Shown here: positions 47,105 through 55,989 of the stretch, one piece after another
Layout: each line of letters starts with the position of its first letter
How positions within the stretch are numbered: position 1 is the stretch's first letter
NCBI GenBank assembly: GCA_964470965.1
Contig: CAYYIS010000023.1
Location: 1-64,000, forward strand
From: CAYYIS01 sp964470965
GTDB lineage: Bacteria > JAAXHH01 > JABIQT01
DNA: 64,000 nt
Reading direction: 5' to 3'
Notes under the pieces: model-generated
What the model was told of the DNA's origin: nothing
What the model saw: the letters and a program-made list of their open reading frames with translations, nothing else
Database searches by the model: none
Translations under genes and position numbers: made by a program

Positions 47105-48337
47105 ATGGTCAAAGCTTTAGATGGTGTCCGAATCGTTGACATGACGCATGTACAGTCGGGACCCTCGTGTACCCAGATTCTGGCTTGGATGGGGGCCGAT
47201 GTTATCAAGGTCGAATTGCCGGGACGGGGAGATATCACCCGCCAGCAGCTGCGTGATGTGCCCGATGTGGACAGCCTGTATTTCACCATGCTCAATTGTA
47301 ACAAACGAAGCCTCACTCTGAATACCAAGACGGAGAGCGGGAAGACGATTTTCAAACGGCTGTTAGAGGTTTCTGATGTGGTCTGTGAAAATTTCGCGCC
47401 GGGTGCCCTGGCCCGCCAGGGCTTCCCATGGGAGGTTATTCAGGAAACCAATCCTCGTCTCATTTATGCGTCCATCAAAGGCTTTGGCCCCGGGGAGTTT
47501 GTTGATTTCAAGGCTTACGAAACCGTAGCTCAAGCCATGGGCGGCTCCATGAGCACGACCGGTTGGGAGGAAGGGCCGCCAACCAGTACAGGTGCGCAAA
47601 TAGGGGACTCGGGAACTGGGATGCACATGGTTGCAGGCATTCTGGCTGCGCTGCTGCACAGGGAAAAAACGGGTAAAGGTCAGAAGGTAGAGGTGGCGAT
47701 GCAGGATGCGGTCCTCAACCTATGTCGTGTCAAACTCCGTGACCAACAACGTCTGGCCCACGGTCCGTTAAATGAATACCCCAACAAAACGTTTGGGGAT
47801 GAGGTGCCACGATCCGGTAATGCATCCGGTGGCGGCCAACCCGGTGCAGCGCTCAAATGTAGTCCCGGAGGGCCTAACGACTACATTTACACGATTCTCC
47901 AACCGCAGGGTTGGGAACCCTTGATGAAACTCGTCGGGAGAGAAGAACTGATCGACCATCCAGATTACGCCACACCGGCCGTTAGGTTGTCTCATCTGGA
48001 TGACTCGTTCGGGGTCGTTGAAGCATGGACGCAGACCAAGACCAAACGGGAAGTGATGGATGCGTTCAATTCATTGAACGTGCCCTGCGGCCCTATCATG
48101 AGTATGAAGGAGATAATGGAAGACGAATCTTTAGCCGGAAGGGATACGGTGGTCGAAGTGGATCACCCCGAGCGTGGGAAGTTTAAAACGGTCGGAAATC
48201 CGATTAAACTGTCCGACTCTCCGGTGGAGATTGTGGCATCGCCCGGCCTCGGTGAACACACAGAAGAGATTCTCAAGGATTTACTGGGCTTTGATGATGC
48301 GTCCGTACAGAATGCCCGTTCTGAAGGGGCCATATAG
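47105..48337 (+). CDS. frc: formyl-CoA:oxalate CoA-transferase
   Basis: 410 residues, class III (CaiB/BaiF) CoA-transferase. The opening is [20 protein letters not shown]. The catalytic aspartate lies in [20 protein letters not shown], matching the GDS-x-TGMH block of formyl-CoA transferases. C-terminal [15 protein letters not shown] is also conserved. It moves CoA from formyl-CoA to oxalate, releasing formate and regenerating oxalyl-CoA for Oxc. AGGAAG precedes the start. It lies 170 bp after oxc on the same strand and ends in a 13-bp inverted repeat. Confidence 0.93.
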   Translation: MVKALDGVRIVDMTHVQSGPSCTQILAWMGADVIKVELPGRGDITRQQLRDVPDVDSLYFTMLNCNKRSLTLNTKTESGKTIFKRLLEVSDVVCENFAPGALARQGFPWEVIQETNPRLIYASIKGFGPGEFVDFKAYETVAQAMGGSMSTTGWEEGPPTSTGAQIGDSGTGMHMVAGILAALLHREKTGKGQKVEVAMQDAVLNLCRVKLRDQQRLAHGPLNEYPNKTFGDEVPRSGNASGGGQPGAALKCSPGGPNDYIYTILQPQGWEPLMKLVGREELIDHPDYATPAVRLSHLDDSFGVVEAWTQTKTKREVMDAFNSLNVPCGPIMSMKEIMEDESLAGRDTVVEVDHPERGKFKTVGNPIKLSDSPVEIVASPGLGEHTEEILKDLLGFDDASVQNARSEGAI

Positions 48338-48344
48338 ATTATAT

Positions 48345-48390
48345 TGAGTACCGCTGATAAATTGAGATTGAGATTTGTCAGCGGTACTCA
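48345..48390. terminator. 13-bp inverted repeat between convergent genes
   Basis: TGAGTACCGCTGA (48345-48357) and its exact inverted copy (48378-48390) enclose a 20-nt loop, directly after frc and before the convergent minus-strand gene. No strong T-tract follows. Position and symmetry suggest a shared 3' end. Confidence 0.6.
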
Positions 48391-48433
48391 GTTTGGCGTG
48401 AAGACACCAGCGGAAAATTTTCGGCACCCTCAA

Positions 48434-49735
48434 TCATGGTCCCGCCAGCGCGTTCAGGAACTGATCTATGTCCTCATCGTTGTTGTAGACCGATACCCCG
48501 ATCCGCATGCCGTTCACCGTTGCCGCCTCTCCCCGCTTGTTGGTTTTTTGCCAGTTGCGTATGGATACGACCCGTTCACCGAAGGCCCTGTCTAGTTTAG
48601 ATCGGGTGGCTTCCACGTCAGGGATCAGAAAACTGACGATGGGCGTCGGACTGTCCAGAGGTGTGATTGAGGGATATCCCATAGCTGGCAACTCCTGTTG
48701 TAATCGGTCAGTGAGCCGTTTGGCGTGCGTGCGGATATTTTCGATACCGATATTTGTCAGGTACATCAGACCTTCGTAAGCGCAGATTCCCGACAGATAA
48801 GACATCGTGGTTGTTCCCTCATAGCGCGCGGCGCCCGGACGGGGATCAAAGGAACCACTTCCCATTCTGATCTGCCGCAGACCGTAGCGCGTCTGCTTGA
48901 TTACCGTCCCCTGCAGGTCTTCTCGTACATATAGAAAGCCGAGTCCGAAGTCGCCCATCAGCCACTTGTAGGTGCTGCAGGCGGCGCAATCAATACCCAT
49001 CGCACGGACATCGATCGGTGTGCAGCCGGCGCCCTGGATGATATCGCCGTAGACGAGGGCGCCGTTAGCATGGGCAATATCGCTTATGGCTTTCACCTCG
49101 TGCATGTAGCCGTTGATATTGGAGACCAGGGCCATCGAGACCAGGCGTGTGTCCCGGTCGATCGCCTTTTCCATGTCGGCCAACTCAATCTTCCAGTCCC
49201 GGTTCCGCACGACACGGAGTTCGATGTGTCCCTGCTGTTCCAGCATGGAGTACATATATTCGGACGCGGCGAAGTGCAGATCATCGATGACGACGTTTCC
49301 TCCCCGTTTTGCCAGGTCCAATCCGGCCACCACACTGTTCTCGCCGTCTGTTGTGCTTAAGCAGAACGCGATTTCTTCAGGCTTTGCATTTATTAGTCCT
49401 GAAAAACGCTGTTTGACCTCGCTCTGCATATCTCGAGTAAAGCTGTACCGCCCTTCACCCGGTCCGATTGTACGATACTGTGTATAACTCTCGAGTGCGC
49501 GGAGTATATTGACATTGAAGGGATGTGTTTCGGCGGCTGCGAGCCAGAGTTTTCGCTCGGCCCGGGGAAAATCGGCGCGTATGGCTGTGAAGTCTGGAGT
49601 GGTCGGTTCTGTAGCCGGGGTGCTGTTCGCAAGAGCCGTTCCCGCTCCGGTTTTGGAAATGGCAAGTATGGCGGATCCCGCTGCAGCTATGGTCCCGACA
49701 AAGTTGCGCCGTGTCATCTTATTGCCTTCAGCCAT
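48434..49735 (-). CDS. Tat-exported class V aminotransferase-fold PLP protein
   Basis: 433 residues. The twin-arginine signal is MTRRNFVGTIAAAGSAILAI, after a short N-terminal extension. The PLP fold follows: FCLSTTDGENSVVAGLDLAK, GALVYGDIIQGAGCTPID (PLP aspartate) and ACSTYKWLMGDFGLGFLYV (Schiff-base lysine). It is related to cysteine desulfurase and isopenicillin-N-epimerase-like enzymes. Exported members have no assigned substrate. GAAGGAGAG precedes the start. It is the second Tat-exported PLP protein in this window. It lies downstream of, and on the same strand as, the sulfatase. Confidence 0.82.
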   Translation of the reverse strand: MAEGNKMTRRNFVGTIAAAGSAILAISKTGAGTALANSTPATEPTTPDFTAIRADFPRAERKLWLAAAETHPFNVNILRALESYTQYRTIGPGEGRYSFTRDMQSEVKQRFSGLINAKPEEIAFCLSTTDGENSVVAGLDLAKRGGNVVIDDLHFAASEYMYSMLEQQGHIELRVVRNRDWKIELADMEKAIDRDTRLVSMALVSNINGYMHEVKAISDIAHANGALVYGDIIQGAGCTPIDVRAMGIDCAACSTYKWLMGDFGLGFLYVREDLQGTVIKQTRYGLRQIRMGSGSFDPRPGAARYEGTTTMSYLSGICAYEGLMYLTNIGIENIRTHAKRLTDRLQQELPAMGYPSITPLDSPTPIVSFLIPDVEATRSKLDRAFGERVVSIRNWQKTNKRGEAATVNGMRIGVSVYNNDEDIDQFLNALAGP

Positions 49736-49795
49736 GGTTCTCTCCTTCGTGTATTCTAAACGTGTTGTGGCAGAGTGTAGACGAGGGCAATTTCG

Positions 49796-49825
49796 AAAAA
49801 CCCCGAGGCGCCGCTCCCCCTCGGG
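49796..49825 (-). terminator. rho-independent terminator of the sulfatase gene (minus strand)
   Basis: On the minus strand, CCCGAGG (49819-49825) pairs with CCTCGGG (49802-49808) around a 10-nt loop, followed by G and five T. It lies about 165 nt after the sulfatase stop and upstream of the aminotransferase-fold gene, so the two are separate transcripts. Confidence 0.75.
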
Positions 49826-49988
49826 CCCATCAGGTCATACGCCTCCAGATGAAGCATGAGAATCCGGAACCACTGAGCTGTCACCTGGGATCGGCTCAAA
49901 TCCTGCGCAAATTCAGGGTTGATATCTTTCGAAATGAAGTAATCGCTCCAGCGCTCGAAAAATGCTGACGCTTTGCAATTCGCCGCGG

Positions 49989-51443
49989 TCAGTTGTATCT
50001 GGTTTCATCCAGCAGGCGAGCGAGTTCCTGCTTCATACGCTGGAGCAGGGACTCGAAGCGGGCTTCACCGACCAGGTTATTCAGTTCGTACGGATCAGTT
50101 TCAAGATCATACAGCTCATCCATGTCCTTTAGATCCGTGTACTGAATGTACTTGTATCGCTCGGTCCGTACAGCCTTGTAGCCCATATTCAATGCCCGTC
50201 GCAGAGGCGATCTACCCAGGTATCGATCAGGGTCGCTGTGGTGTTCGATCAGGATCGAGGACCGCCAGGCATTAGGTTCCTCACCTTTCAGGAGCGGCAC
50301 CAGTGTCCTGCCCTGCAGGACCGGATCTATTTCCGCCCCGGCCATGTCCAGCAGCGTCGGGGCCAGATCGATGCTGAGCGCCAGTTGATCCAGCGTAGTC
50401 CCGGCTTTTATGAGACGGGGATACCGGATGAACATCGGGATCCGCACGGACTCTTCGTAAGCCAGACGCCGTTCGGCATTCAGGCCATGTTCTCCATAGA
50501 AATAACCGTGGTCACTGGTCACGACTACGACGGTATCATCAAGCTGTCCGATGCGCTCGAGCGTATCGAGGATCCTGCCCAGGCCTTCGTCTATAGCAAG
50601 CAGCATTTCAAGACGATCTCTGATCGTCTCGTCTTCTGTCACAGTGTTGGGTCCGAGTGGCGGCAGGGGTGGGCCCGGAACGGTCCGCTGAAGCGCCGGT
50701 TTGTCGAGTGGAGGTACTCCGTAGTTGGGCCGCCGTGGAACTTCGGCATCGGCGTAACGGCCTTCGTGCCGCGGGGCTGCCTTGAATCCGCCTTTGACCA
50801 ATCCGCCTCCTCGGACGTCCGGATGAATCGCTTTATGCGGTAGGTAAAGCATAAACGGGCTGGTTCGTTCGCGTTCGATGAAACCCACAGCGAGATCGCT
50901 GAAGACGTCGGTGGTATACCCTTCGAAAGACTGACGCTTTCCGTCTACGTTAAGCTCCACATCGAACAGGCTGCCCTGACCCTGCATCGAGACCCAATGG
51001 TCAAAACCAGGCCTCGGCGTGTCGTCTCGCCCCATATGCCATTTGCCGATAAACGCGGTATCGTATCCGGCTCGCTGGAGCGCCTGAGGAAAGGTACGAA
51101 GCTGCTGGCTTTCGTCTCCCCGCTCGACGTTGTCTACGATCCCGTTAGTGTGTGGATAGAGGCCGGTTAAAAAGGAAGCGCGGCTGGGGGAGCACAGAGG
51201 CGTTGCGGCAAACGCGTTAAGAAGCTGCGCGCCCTCGCGCGCCACACGATCGATGTTGGGCGTCTCAACGAACGGATGGCCGGTGATGCCGATATCATCC
51301 CAACGCATGTCGTCAACCAGTACAACGATCATATTCGGTGGCGATCCGACATTCTGATCGCCACGCAGCCGGCCCGGGATGGTCAACGCCAAGCTACCCG
51401 TTCCGGCCAATTTCAGAAAATGGCGACGATCGAGAGAGGCCAT
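49989..51443 (-). CDS. Tat-exported type I sulfatase
   Basis: 484 residues. The twin-arginine signal is DRRHFLKLAGTGSLALTIPG. Metal-binding acidic residues are in VVLVDDMRWDDIG. The formylglycine motif is CSPSRASFLTG, with Cys84 to be converted to formylglycine by a maturase encoded elsewhere. GKWHMG and VVTSDHGYFYGEHG are the other catalytic blocks. The sequence resembles S1 sulfatases acting on sulfated polysaccharides, which fits a marine or sponge-associated lifestyle. The precise sulfated substrate is unknown. It is followed by its own terminator. Confidence 0.9.
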   Translation of the reverse strand: MASLDRRHFLKLAGTGSLALTIPGRLRGDQNVGSPPNMIVVLVDDMRWDDIGITGHPFVETPNIDRVAREGAQLLNAFAATPLCSPSRASFLTGLYPHTNGIVDNVERGDESQQLRTFPQALQRAGYDTAFIGKWHMGRDDTPRPGFDHWVSMQGQGSLFDVELNVDGKRQSFEGYTTDVFSDLAVGFIERERTSPFMLYLPHKAIHPDVRGGGLVKGGFKAAPRHEGRYADAEVPRRPNYGVPPLDKPALQRTVPGPPLPPLGPNTVTEDETIRDRLEMLLAIDEGLGRILDTLERIGQLDDTVVVVTSDHGYFYGEHGLNAERRLAYEESVRIPMFIRYPRLIKAGTTLDQLALSIDLAPTLLDMAGAEIDPVLQGRTLVPLLKGEEPNAWRSSILIEHHSDPDRYLGRSPLRRALNMGYKAVRTERYKYIQYTDLKDMDELYDLETDPYELNNLVGEARFESLLQRMKQELARLLDETRYN

Positions 51444-51534
51444 AAATTTCCTTAACTCGTTTGATGGCTTAAGGGTTTCTCATGCCACCCTTGTCAGGAT
51501 GGCGCATGAGAAGCCGCGGATCGGCCATACAGTA

Positions 51535-51571
51535 AAAAAGCGTGTCACACCGGGTGGCAGACACGCTTTTT
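51535..51571. terminator. bidirectional intrinsic terminator
   Basis: AAAAAGCGTGTC (51535-51546) and GACACGCTTTTT (51560-51571) are a perfect 12-bp inverted repeat with a 13-nt loop. It works in both directions because a T-run ends each strand. It separates the minus-strand HD-domain gene 2 from the sulfatase gene downstream of it. Confidence 0.85.
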
Positions 51572-51623
51572 CCAATTGTGTGAATTATATTGTACACGCA
51601 GTCAGCTTCTCTACCCTCCTGTC

Positions 51624-52382
51624 CTACAGAGGACGGTGGGGGAAGATAATAGAGCGCCACATGTAGGAAGATTCGGTGTTATCCCATCCAAGACCCTCTT
51701 TCGGCTGCTTGAAGTGCCGTCCAATGATTTCCATAAAGGGTTCGAGGGAAACCACTGCATCTCGATCAAAGCTGTATTCGTCCATCGTCGTGACGAGGCG
51801 GGAATTCATATACCATTTGTGTTTGCGCGCATATTCATAATCCGCCTGGATGTAGGGTTCCGGTTTATATTCTTTACCGAATGAACGGTAGTAACTTTCA
51901 GGATACTCATAGCCTACATCAGCATCGGGATAGAAGCGCAGGGCCTGGTGATAGCGTATGGCCCAGTGTACTTTTTCGCTGACATAGGGCCTGATCAACG
52001 CCGCCCCTCTGTATCCATGATCCGGGCTATTGAGCGCGATGCCTGTGTCGTGCAACAGGCAGGCTAAGATGACCTCTTCATCGAGCCCCTTCTCAAGCGC
52101 ATTCTGTGCACTCTGGAGGTTATGGTTAAAAATAAATTTCGGAAGACGCAGGTTGAAGATATCTGCCAAGGTGGGCTTGGCAGGTAACGGGATCATTTCC
52201 GCTTCTTTTTCGAGAAAGGTTTTTCGCTTTGGACGTTGGGGCTGGTCCTGCTGCATTTCATCGAACATTCGGTGTTCGACTTCATCAGCCAGTTCTTCGG
52301 AGATGATACCTGTTGCATCAGCTTTGGCCATTAATGCTAAACTGCCGGCACTTAAGGTGGCTACAAAAGCTCTTCGATCCAT
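51624..52382 (-). CDS. Tat-exported HD-domain protein, MIOX/PhnZ-like metal site (copy 2)
   Basis: 252 residues. The start MDRRAFVATLSAGSLALMAK is a twin-arginine signal at the very N-terminus. HD core ligands are His87 (NHNLQSAQ), His111-Asp112 (CLLHDTG), His122 (PDHGYRG), His145 (IRYHQALRF) and Asp201 (MDEYSF). Each aligns with copy 1 at 39574, with the same 24-residue step from the first His to the HD pair. The C-terminus FKQPKEGLGWDNTESSYMWR is also shared. Function is unknown beyond metal-dependent oxygenase or hydrolase chemistry. Start ATG 52382 is set by GGGAGG. Confidence 0.75.
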   Translation of the reverse strand: MDRRAFVATLSAGSLALMAKADATGIISEELADEVEHRMFDEMQQDQPQRPKRKTFLEKEAEMIPLPAKPTLADIFNLRLPKFIFNHNLQSAQNALEKGLDEEVILACLLHDTGIALNSPDHGYRGAALIRPYVSEKVHWAIRYHQALRFYPDADVGYEYPESYYRSFGKEYKPEPYIQADYEYARKHKWYMNSRLVTTMDEYSFDRDAVVSLEPFMEIIGRHFKQPKEGLGWDNTESSYMWRSIIFPHRPL

Positions 52383-52695
52383 AATCTGCCTCCCTTGATT
52401 GGCCGCCGTTATCGACAAGACTCCCGGCGAATTTTGGGACAAGTCTTGCCTACACCTCTCGCACACGATCATAAAAGCACAGCGATCCGGGCGATAGCCA
52501 AGACAGGACTAAATTCCCTGGCATTTCCCACACGACTCAAATTTATATACGTTGTAAGATTTTAATAACTATTGAATAAACTGAAGTATTTGTCAAGGAA
52601 AAAGGCTGGAACGACGGATATGCCTATTGCGCACTGTAGAATATGCGTCTAAATTCCTTAATACCTTTATCTGATGGACTTTTGAATAAATTGAT
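52383..52695. other. 313-bp divergent intergenic region
   Basis: It separates HD-domain gene 2 (minus) from the liv operon (plus) and must hold both control regions. It is AT-rich toward the liv side. No -35/-10 pair close to consensus was seen, and no hairpin. Confidence 0.4.
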
Positions 52696-53430
52696 ATGAT
52701 GATATTAGAGATTGAACGACTCACTAAATCCTTTGGCGGGCTGGTAGCTCTCAATGCAGTTACCTTTCATATTGAAGAAGGGGAAATACTCGGGCTCATC
52801 GGTCCCAACGGCTCCGGAAAATCCACCGTTTTTAATGTGGTTACGGGTACCTATCGAGCGAATGCCGGCAGCATCCGCTTCTGCGGTGAAGATATTACCT
52901 CGATTCCCACGCATGACATTGCCCGCCGGGGAATAGCCAGGACGTTTCAATTGGTCAAACCCTTCTTACACCTCACAGTTCTGCAGAATGTTATGGCCGG
53001 TCGGCTTTTTGGCCATGATCCCTCCGCTGGTCGCATTCAGGCCGAAGATGAGGCAAGAGAGGTACTCTCTTTTATCGATCTGGGGGATAAACACCATTTA
53101 CAAGCCCGGGCTCTAACCGTGATGGAGCGCAAACGTTTAGACCTGGCGCGCGCGCTGGCAACCCGACCTAAGTTGCTTCTTTTGGATGAATTTATGGCAG
53201 GTTTAACGCCTTCCGAAGTTCAAGACACTATGAAGTTGATCACCACTCTCCGCGACAGGGGCATGACGATTGTAGTCGTGGAGCATATCGTCCGGGCGGT
53301 CATGAATTTGTGCAGCAGAGTCATAGTCCTGAATGCCGGCCAAAAAATTGCCGATGGTACGCCCGGGGCTGTCTCTAAAGTCCCGGCAGTCATCACCGCC
53401 TACCTGGGAAAATCATATGCTGGAGATTGA
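52696..53430 (+). CDS. livG: branched-chain-type ABC transporter ATPase LivG
   Basis: 244 residues. Walker A is GLIGPNGSGKST; the Q-loop region ARTFQLVKPFLHLTV follows; Walker B is LLLLDEFMAGLTPSE. The signature region reads ARALTVMERKRLDLARAL, which departs from the LSGGQ type in the way LivG proteins do. The Walker B glutamate is followed by Phe rather than the usual Pro. It pairs with LivF to energise import. It is the first gene of a compact operon with no obvious Shine-Dalgarno before ATG 52696. Confidence 0.88.
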   Translation: MMILEIERLTKSFGGLVALNAVTFHIEEGEILGLIGPNGSGKSTVFNVVTGTYRANAGSIRFCGEDITSIPTHDIARRGIARTFQLVKPFLHLTVLQNVMAGRLFGHDPSAGRIQAEDEAREVLSFIDLGDKHHLQARALTVMERKRLDLARALATRPKLLLLDEFMAGLTPSEVQDTMKLITTLRDRGMTIVVVEHIVRAVMNLCSRVIVLNAGQKIADGTPGAVSKVPAVITAYLGKSYAGD

Positions 53431-54121
53431 GAATGTTGATGTGTCCTACGGTGATATACCCGTTTTGCGGAATGTGTCGCTGGAGGTGGGAGAGGAATCC
53501 ATCGTAGCCCTCATCGGTCCCAATGGCGCGGGCAAATCGACTACATTGAAAACCATTCTGGGCATGCTCAAACCGACCAGGGGCGCCATCACATTCCGCG
53601 GGCATTCCATAACGAATCTTGCTACGGATCTGATCGTAAACCTGGGGGTGTGTCTGGTGCCGGAGTGGCGTGGCACATTTTCCAGCTTGACGGTTGTGGA
53701 GAACCTGAATTTGGGCGCTTTCCCACGTAAAGCGCGTCCCTACAAAGATGAAACGTTGGCAAAGGTGTATGATATGTTTCCAAGGCTGTCGGAAAGGCAG
53801 GGCCAGAAAGCCGGAACACTCAGCGGCGGCGAGCGTCAAATGCTGGCCATAGGCCGCGCATTGATGTCAAAGCCGGAATTGCTCATCTTAGACGAGCCGT
53901 CACTGGGCCTGGCGCCGATTGTTGTTGATCAGATTATTGATACCATCAAGCATATCAGTGAAAACGGAGTCTCAATTCTGATGGTCGAGCAAAATGCCCA
54001 CCTGGCACTTGAGACAGCCCAATACGCGTATATCATCGAAGGCGGCCGCATTGTTCAACACGATGCAGTGGCCAACTTGACTGGTAATGATCGGGTCAAG
54101 GATGCCTACATAGGTTTTTGA
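53417..54121 (+). CDS. livF: branched-chain-type ABC transporter ATPase LivF
   Basis: 234 residues. Walker A is ALIGPNGAGKST, the signature LSGGERQMLAIGRAL, and Walker B ELLILDEPSLGLAP. Start ATG 53417 overlaps livG by 14 nt; a longer frame beginning at 53333 lies inside livG. It is the second ATPase of the HAAT-type importer. Confidence 0.9.
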   Translation: MLEIENVDVSYGDIPVLRNVSLEVGEESIVALIGPNGAGKSTTLKTILGMLKPTRGAITFRGHSITNLATDLIVNLGVCLVPEWRGTFSSLTVVENLNLGAFPRKARPYKDETLAKVYDMFPRLSERQGQKAGTLSGGERQMLAIGRALMSKPELLILDEPSLGLAPIVVDQIIDTIKHISENGVSILMVEQNAHLALETAQYAYIIEGGRIVQHDAVANLTGNDRVKDAYIGF

Positions 54122-54144
54122 GACCTGTTGGATGAATTCATATT

Positions 54145-55026
54145 ATGCTTGAAACTTTAGGTCAAAATATCGTATCTGGAATTCTGGTGGGCGCGCTGTA
54201 TGGTCTGGCAGCTTCTGGACTATCGCTGACGTTTGGCGTGCTTAAAATCCTGAATATCGCGCACGGCGAATTGATCATGCTGGGAGGCTACGCTGCCTTT
54301 TGGATGTTCCACTTGTATGGAATCGACCCTTTTGTAGGCCTGTTGTTGGTGATCCCGGCGCTCTCACTCCTCGGGTGGGTATTACACAAAGGTTTATTCG
54401 TCAATGTGGTGGAATTCGGTGAAGAGCAGCGGATCAAGAATTCTTTGCTTGTAGGCTTCGGTTTAACTCTGATATTGCAAAGTGCAGCCATCCAACTTTG
54501 GACCGCCGATGAGCGCAGCATAACGACCGCCTATGCCGCCTTTTCCATAGAACTCGCCGGTATCCGACTGCCAGTGGTTCGTCTCGCCGGGCTGGTCATA
54601 GCTTTTATTATCGTCATCAGCCTGGAACTTTTTCTGAACCGGACTTACTGGGGGAATGCTATCCGGGCTACGGCCGAAGATTGGGAGACCGCGTCCTTGT
54701 CCGGTATCAATATTAAGAGCGTTTACCTCCTGACCTTTGTTTTCGGCGCCGCCCTGGCGGGCGTGGCCGGGACCCTTGTGAGTGTTGGTTTCAGCATAAA
54801 TCCCGCTATCGGCTTGCACTGGACTTTGAAGGCACTCATCGTCGTTGTACTGGCAGGTTTAGGCAGCATCCCCGGTACCTTTCTGGCCGGTGTATTGCTC
54901 GGTGTCGCTGAATCCACAAGCGCATATCTTATGGGGGGAGCCTACCGGGAGCTGGTAGGGCTCTTGCTGTTCCTCATCATATTGAGCGTCAGGCCGCAGG
55001 GATTATTTGGAGGTGGGCGTGCGTAA
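54145..55026 (+). CDS. livH: branched-chain-type ABC transporter permease LivH
   Basis: 293 residues, about eight membrane segments. YGLAASGLSLTFGVLKILNI and AHGELIMLGGYAAFW are the standard LivH opening; FGAALAGVAGTLVS and LGSIPGTFLAGVLLGVAES are the conserved coupling-region blocks. It forms the translocation pore with LivM. The gene starts 23 nt after livF and overlaps livM by 8 nt. Confidence 0.9.
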   Translation: MLETLGQNIVSGILVGALYGLAASGLSLTFGVLKILNIAHGELIMLGGYAAFWMFHLYGIDPFVGLLLVIPALSLLGWVLHKGLFVNVVEFGEEQRIKNSLLVGFGLTLILQSAAIQLWTADERSITTAYAAFSIELAGIRLPVVRLAGLVIAFIIVISLELFLNRTYWGNAIRATAEDWETASLSGINIKSVYLLTFVFGAALAGVAGTLVSVGFSINPAIGLHWTLKALIVVVLAGLGSIPGTFLAGVLLGVAESTSAYLMGGAYRELVGLLLFLIILSVRPQGLFGGGRA

Positions 55027-55942
55027 TCTAAAGTGGGGTCTCCCCGTTGCGATGGGAGTATTTTTATTGATATTACCGGTACTCCCCTTCGCCTCAAACA
55101 AGATACTCTCCATCATGATCCAGATGTTTTTCGTCGCCACACTGGCCGCCAGTTGGAATATCCTGGCCGGATATGCAGGACAGGTTAATCTGGGACATGC
55201 CGCCTTCTTTGGATTGGGATCTCTGACGACACGTTTTCTATGGCTCGGTGAGTATCCGTTTGTTCCCAGTTTTCTGGCAGGTGGCATCGTGGCCACCATC
55301 TTTGCCTTGATTATAGGGGCGCCGGCTCTACGCCTCAAGGGTATATACTTTGCCATCGGGACACTGGCTCTGGCCGAGGTGTTGCGTGTCACAGTCGGTG
55401 ATGTTATGCCTGGTATTTCAGCGCTGCCTTCTTTAAAGCTTATTGATTATGAACTGGCCTCGCGCTATTACCTAATATCAAGTCTCTGGGTAACCGTCGT
55501 GGGCACCTCCTATCTTATCTCCCGATCCAGGTTCGGACTGGGTCTGATGACTGTTCGAGAAGACGAAGATGCCGCCCGCGCCATTGGTGTCAATGTGTTT
55601 CGGCACAAATTATCGGCCTTCGTTTTAAGCGCTTTTTATGCAGGCCTGACCGGCGGCGCCTATGCTTATTACCACGTAAGCTACTACCCCCAATATATGT
55701 TTAACCCTGTGTGGACATTTGACGCCTTGATCGTTACCTTTATCGGAGGAATCGGCACTCTTGCCGGTCCCATGGTCGGCGCGGTATTTTTTGTATTGAT
55801 ACGAGATGTCTTGACAACCAGCCTGGCAGGCTTTCATCTTATTATTTTCGGTATTCTCATTATTGCCGTCGTCCTGCTCTTTCCGGGTGGTCTGCTGGCG
55901 CTATGGGGCCGGATTTCCGGGCGTTGTCCGATTGAAAAATGA
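55019..55942 (+). CDS. livM: branched-chain-type ABC transporter permease LivM
   Basis: 307 residues, about nine membrane segments. WNILAGYAGQVNLGHAAFFG is the LivM signature. MTVREDEDAARAIGVNVFRH is the cytoplasmic coupling region. Start GTG 55019 is chosen for GGAGG at 55009-55013; it overlaps livH by 8 nt. The binding-protein gene follows by 47 nt. Confidence 0.88.
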   Translation: MRNLKWGLPVAMGVFLLILPVLPFASNKILSIMIQMFFVATLAASWNILAGYAGQVNLGHAAFFGLGSLTTRFLWLGEYPFVPSFLAGGIVATIFALIIGAPALRLKGIYFAIGTLALAEVLRVTVGDVMPGISALPSLKLIDYELASRYYLISSLWVTVVGTSYLISRSRFGLGLMTVREDEDAARAIGVNVFRHKLSAFVLSAFYAGLTGGAYAYYHVSYYPQYMFNPVWTFDALIVTFIGGIGTLAGPMVGAVFFVLIRDVLTTSLAGFHLIIFGILIIAVVLLFPGGLLALWGRISGRCPIEK

Positions 55943-55989
55943 TGACCTGGTCATGGTCAAATCAATCACGATTCAACAGAGGGGTTTTC

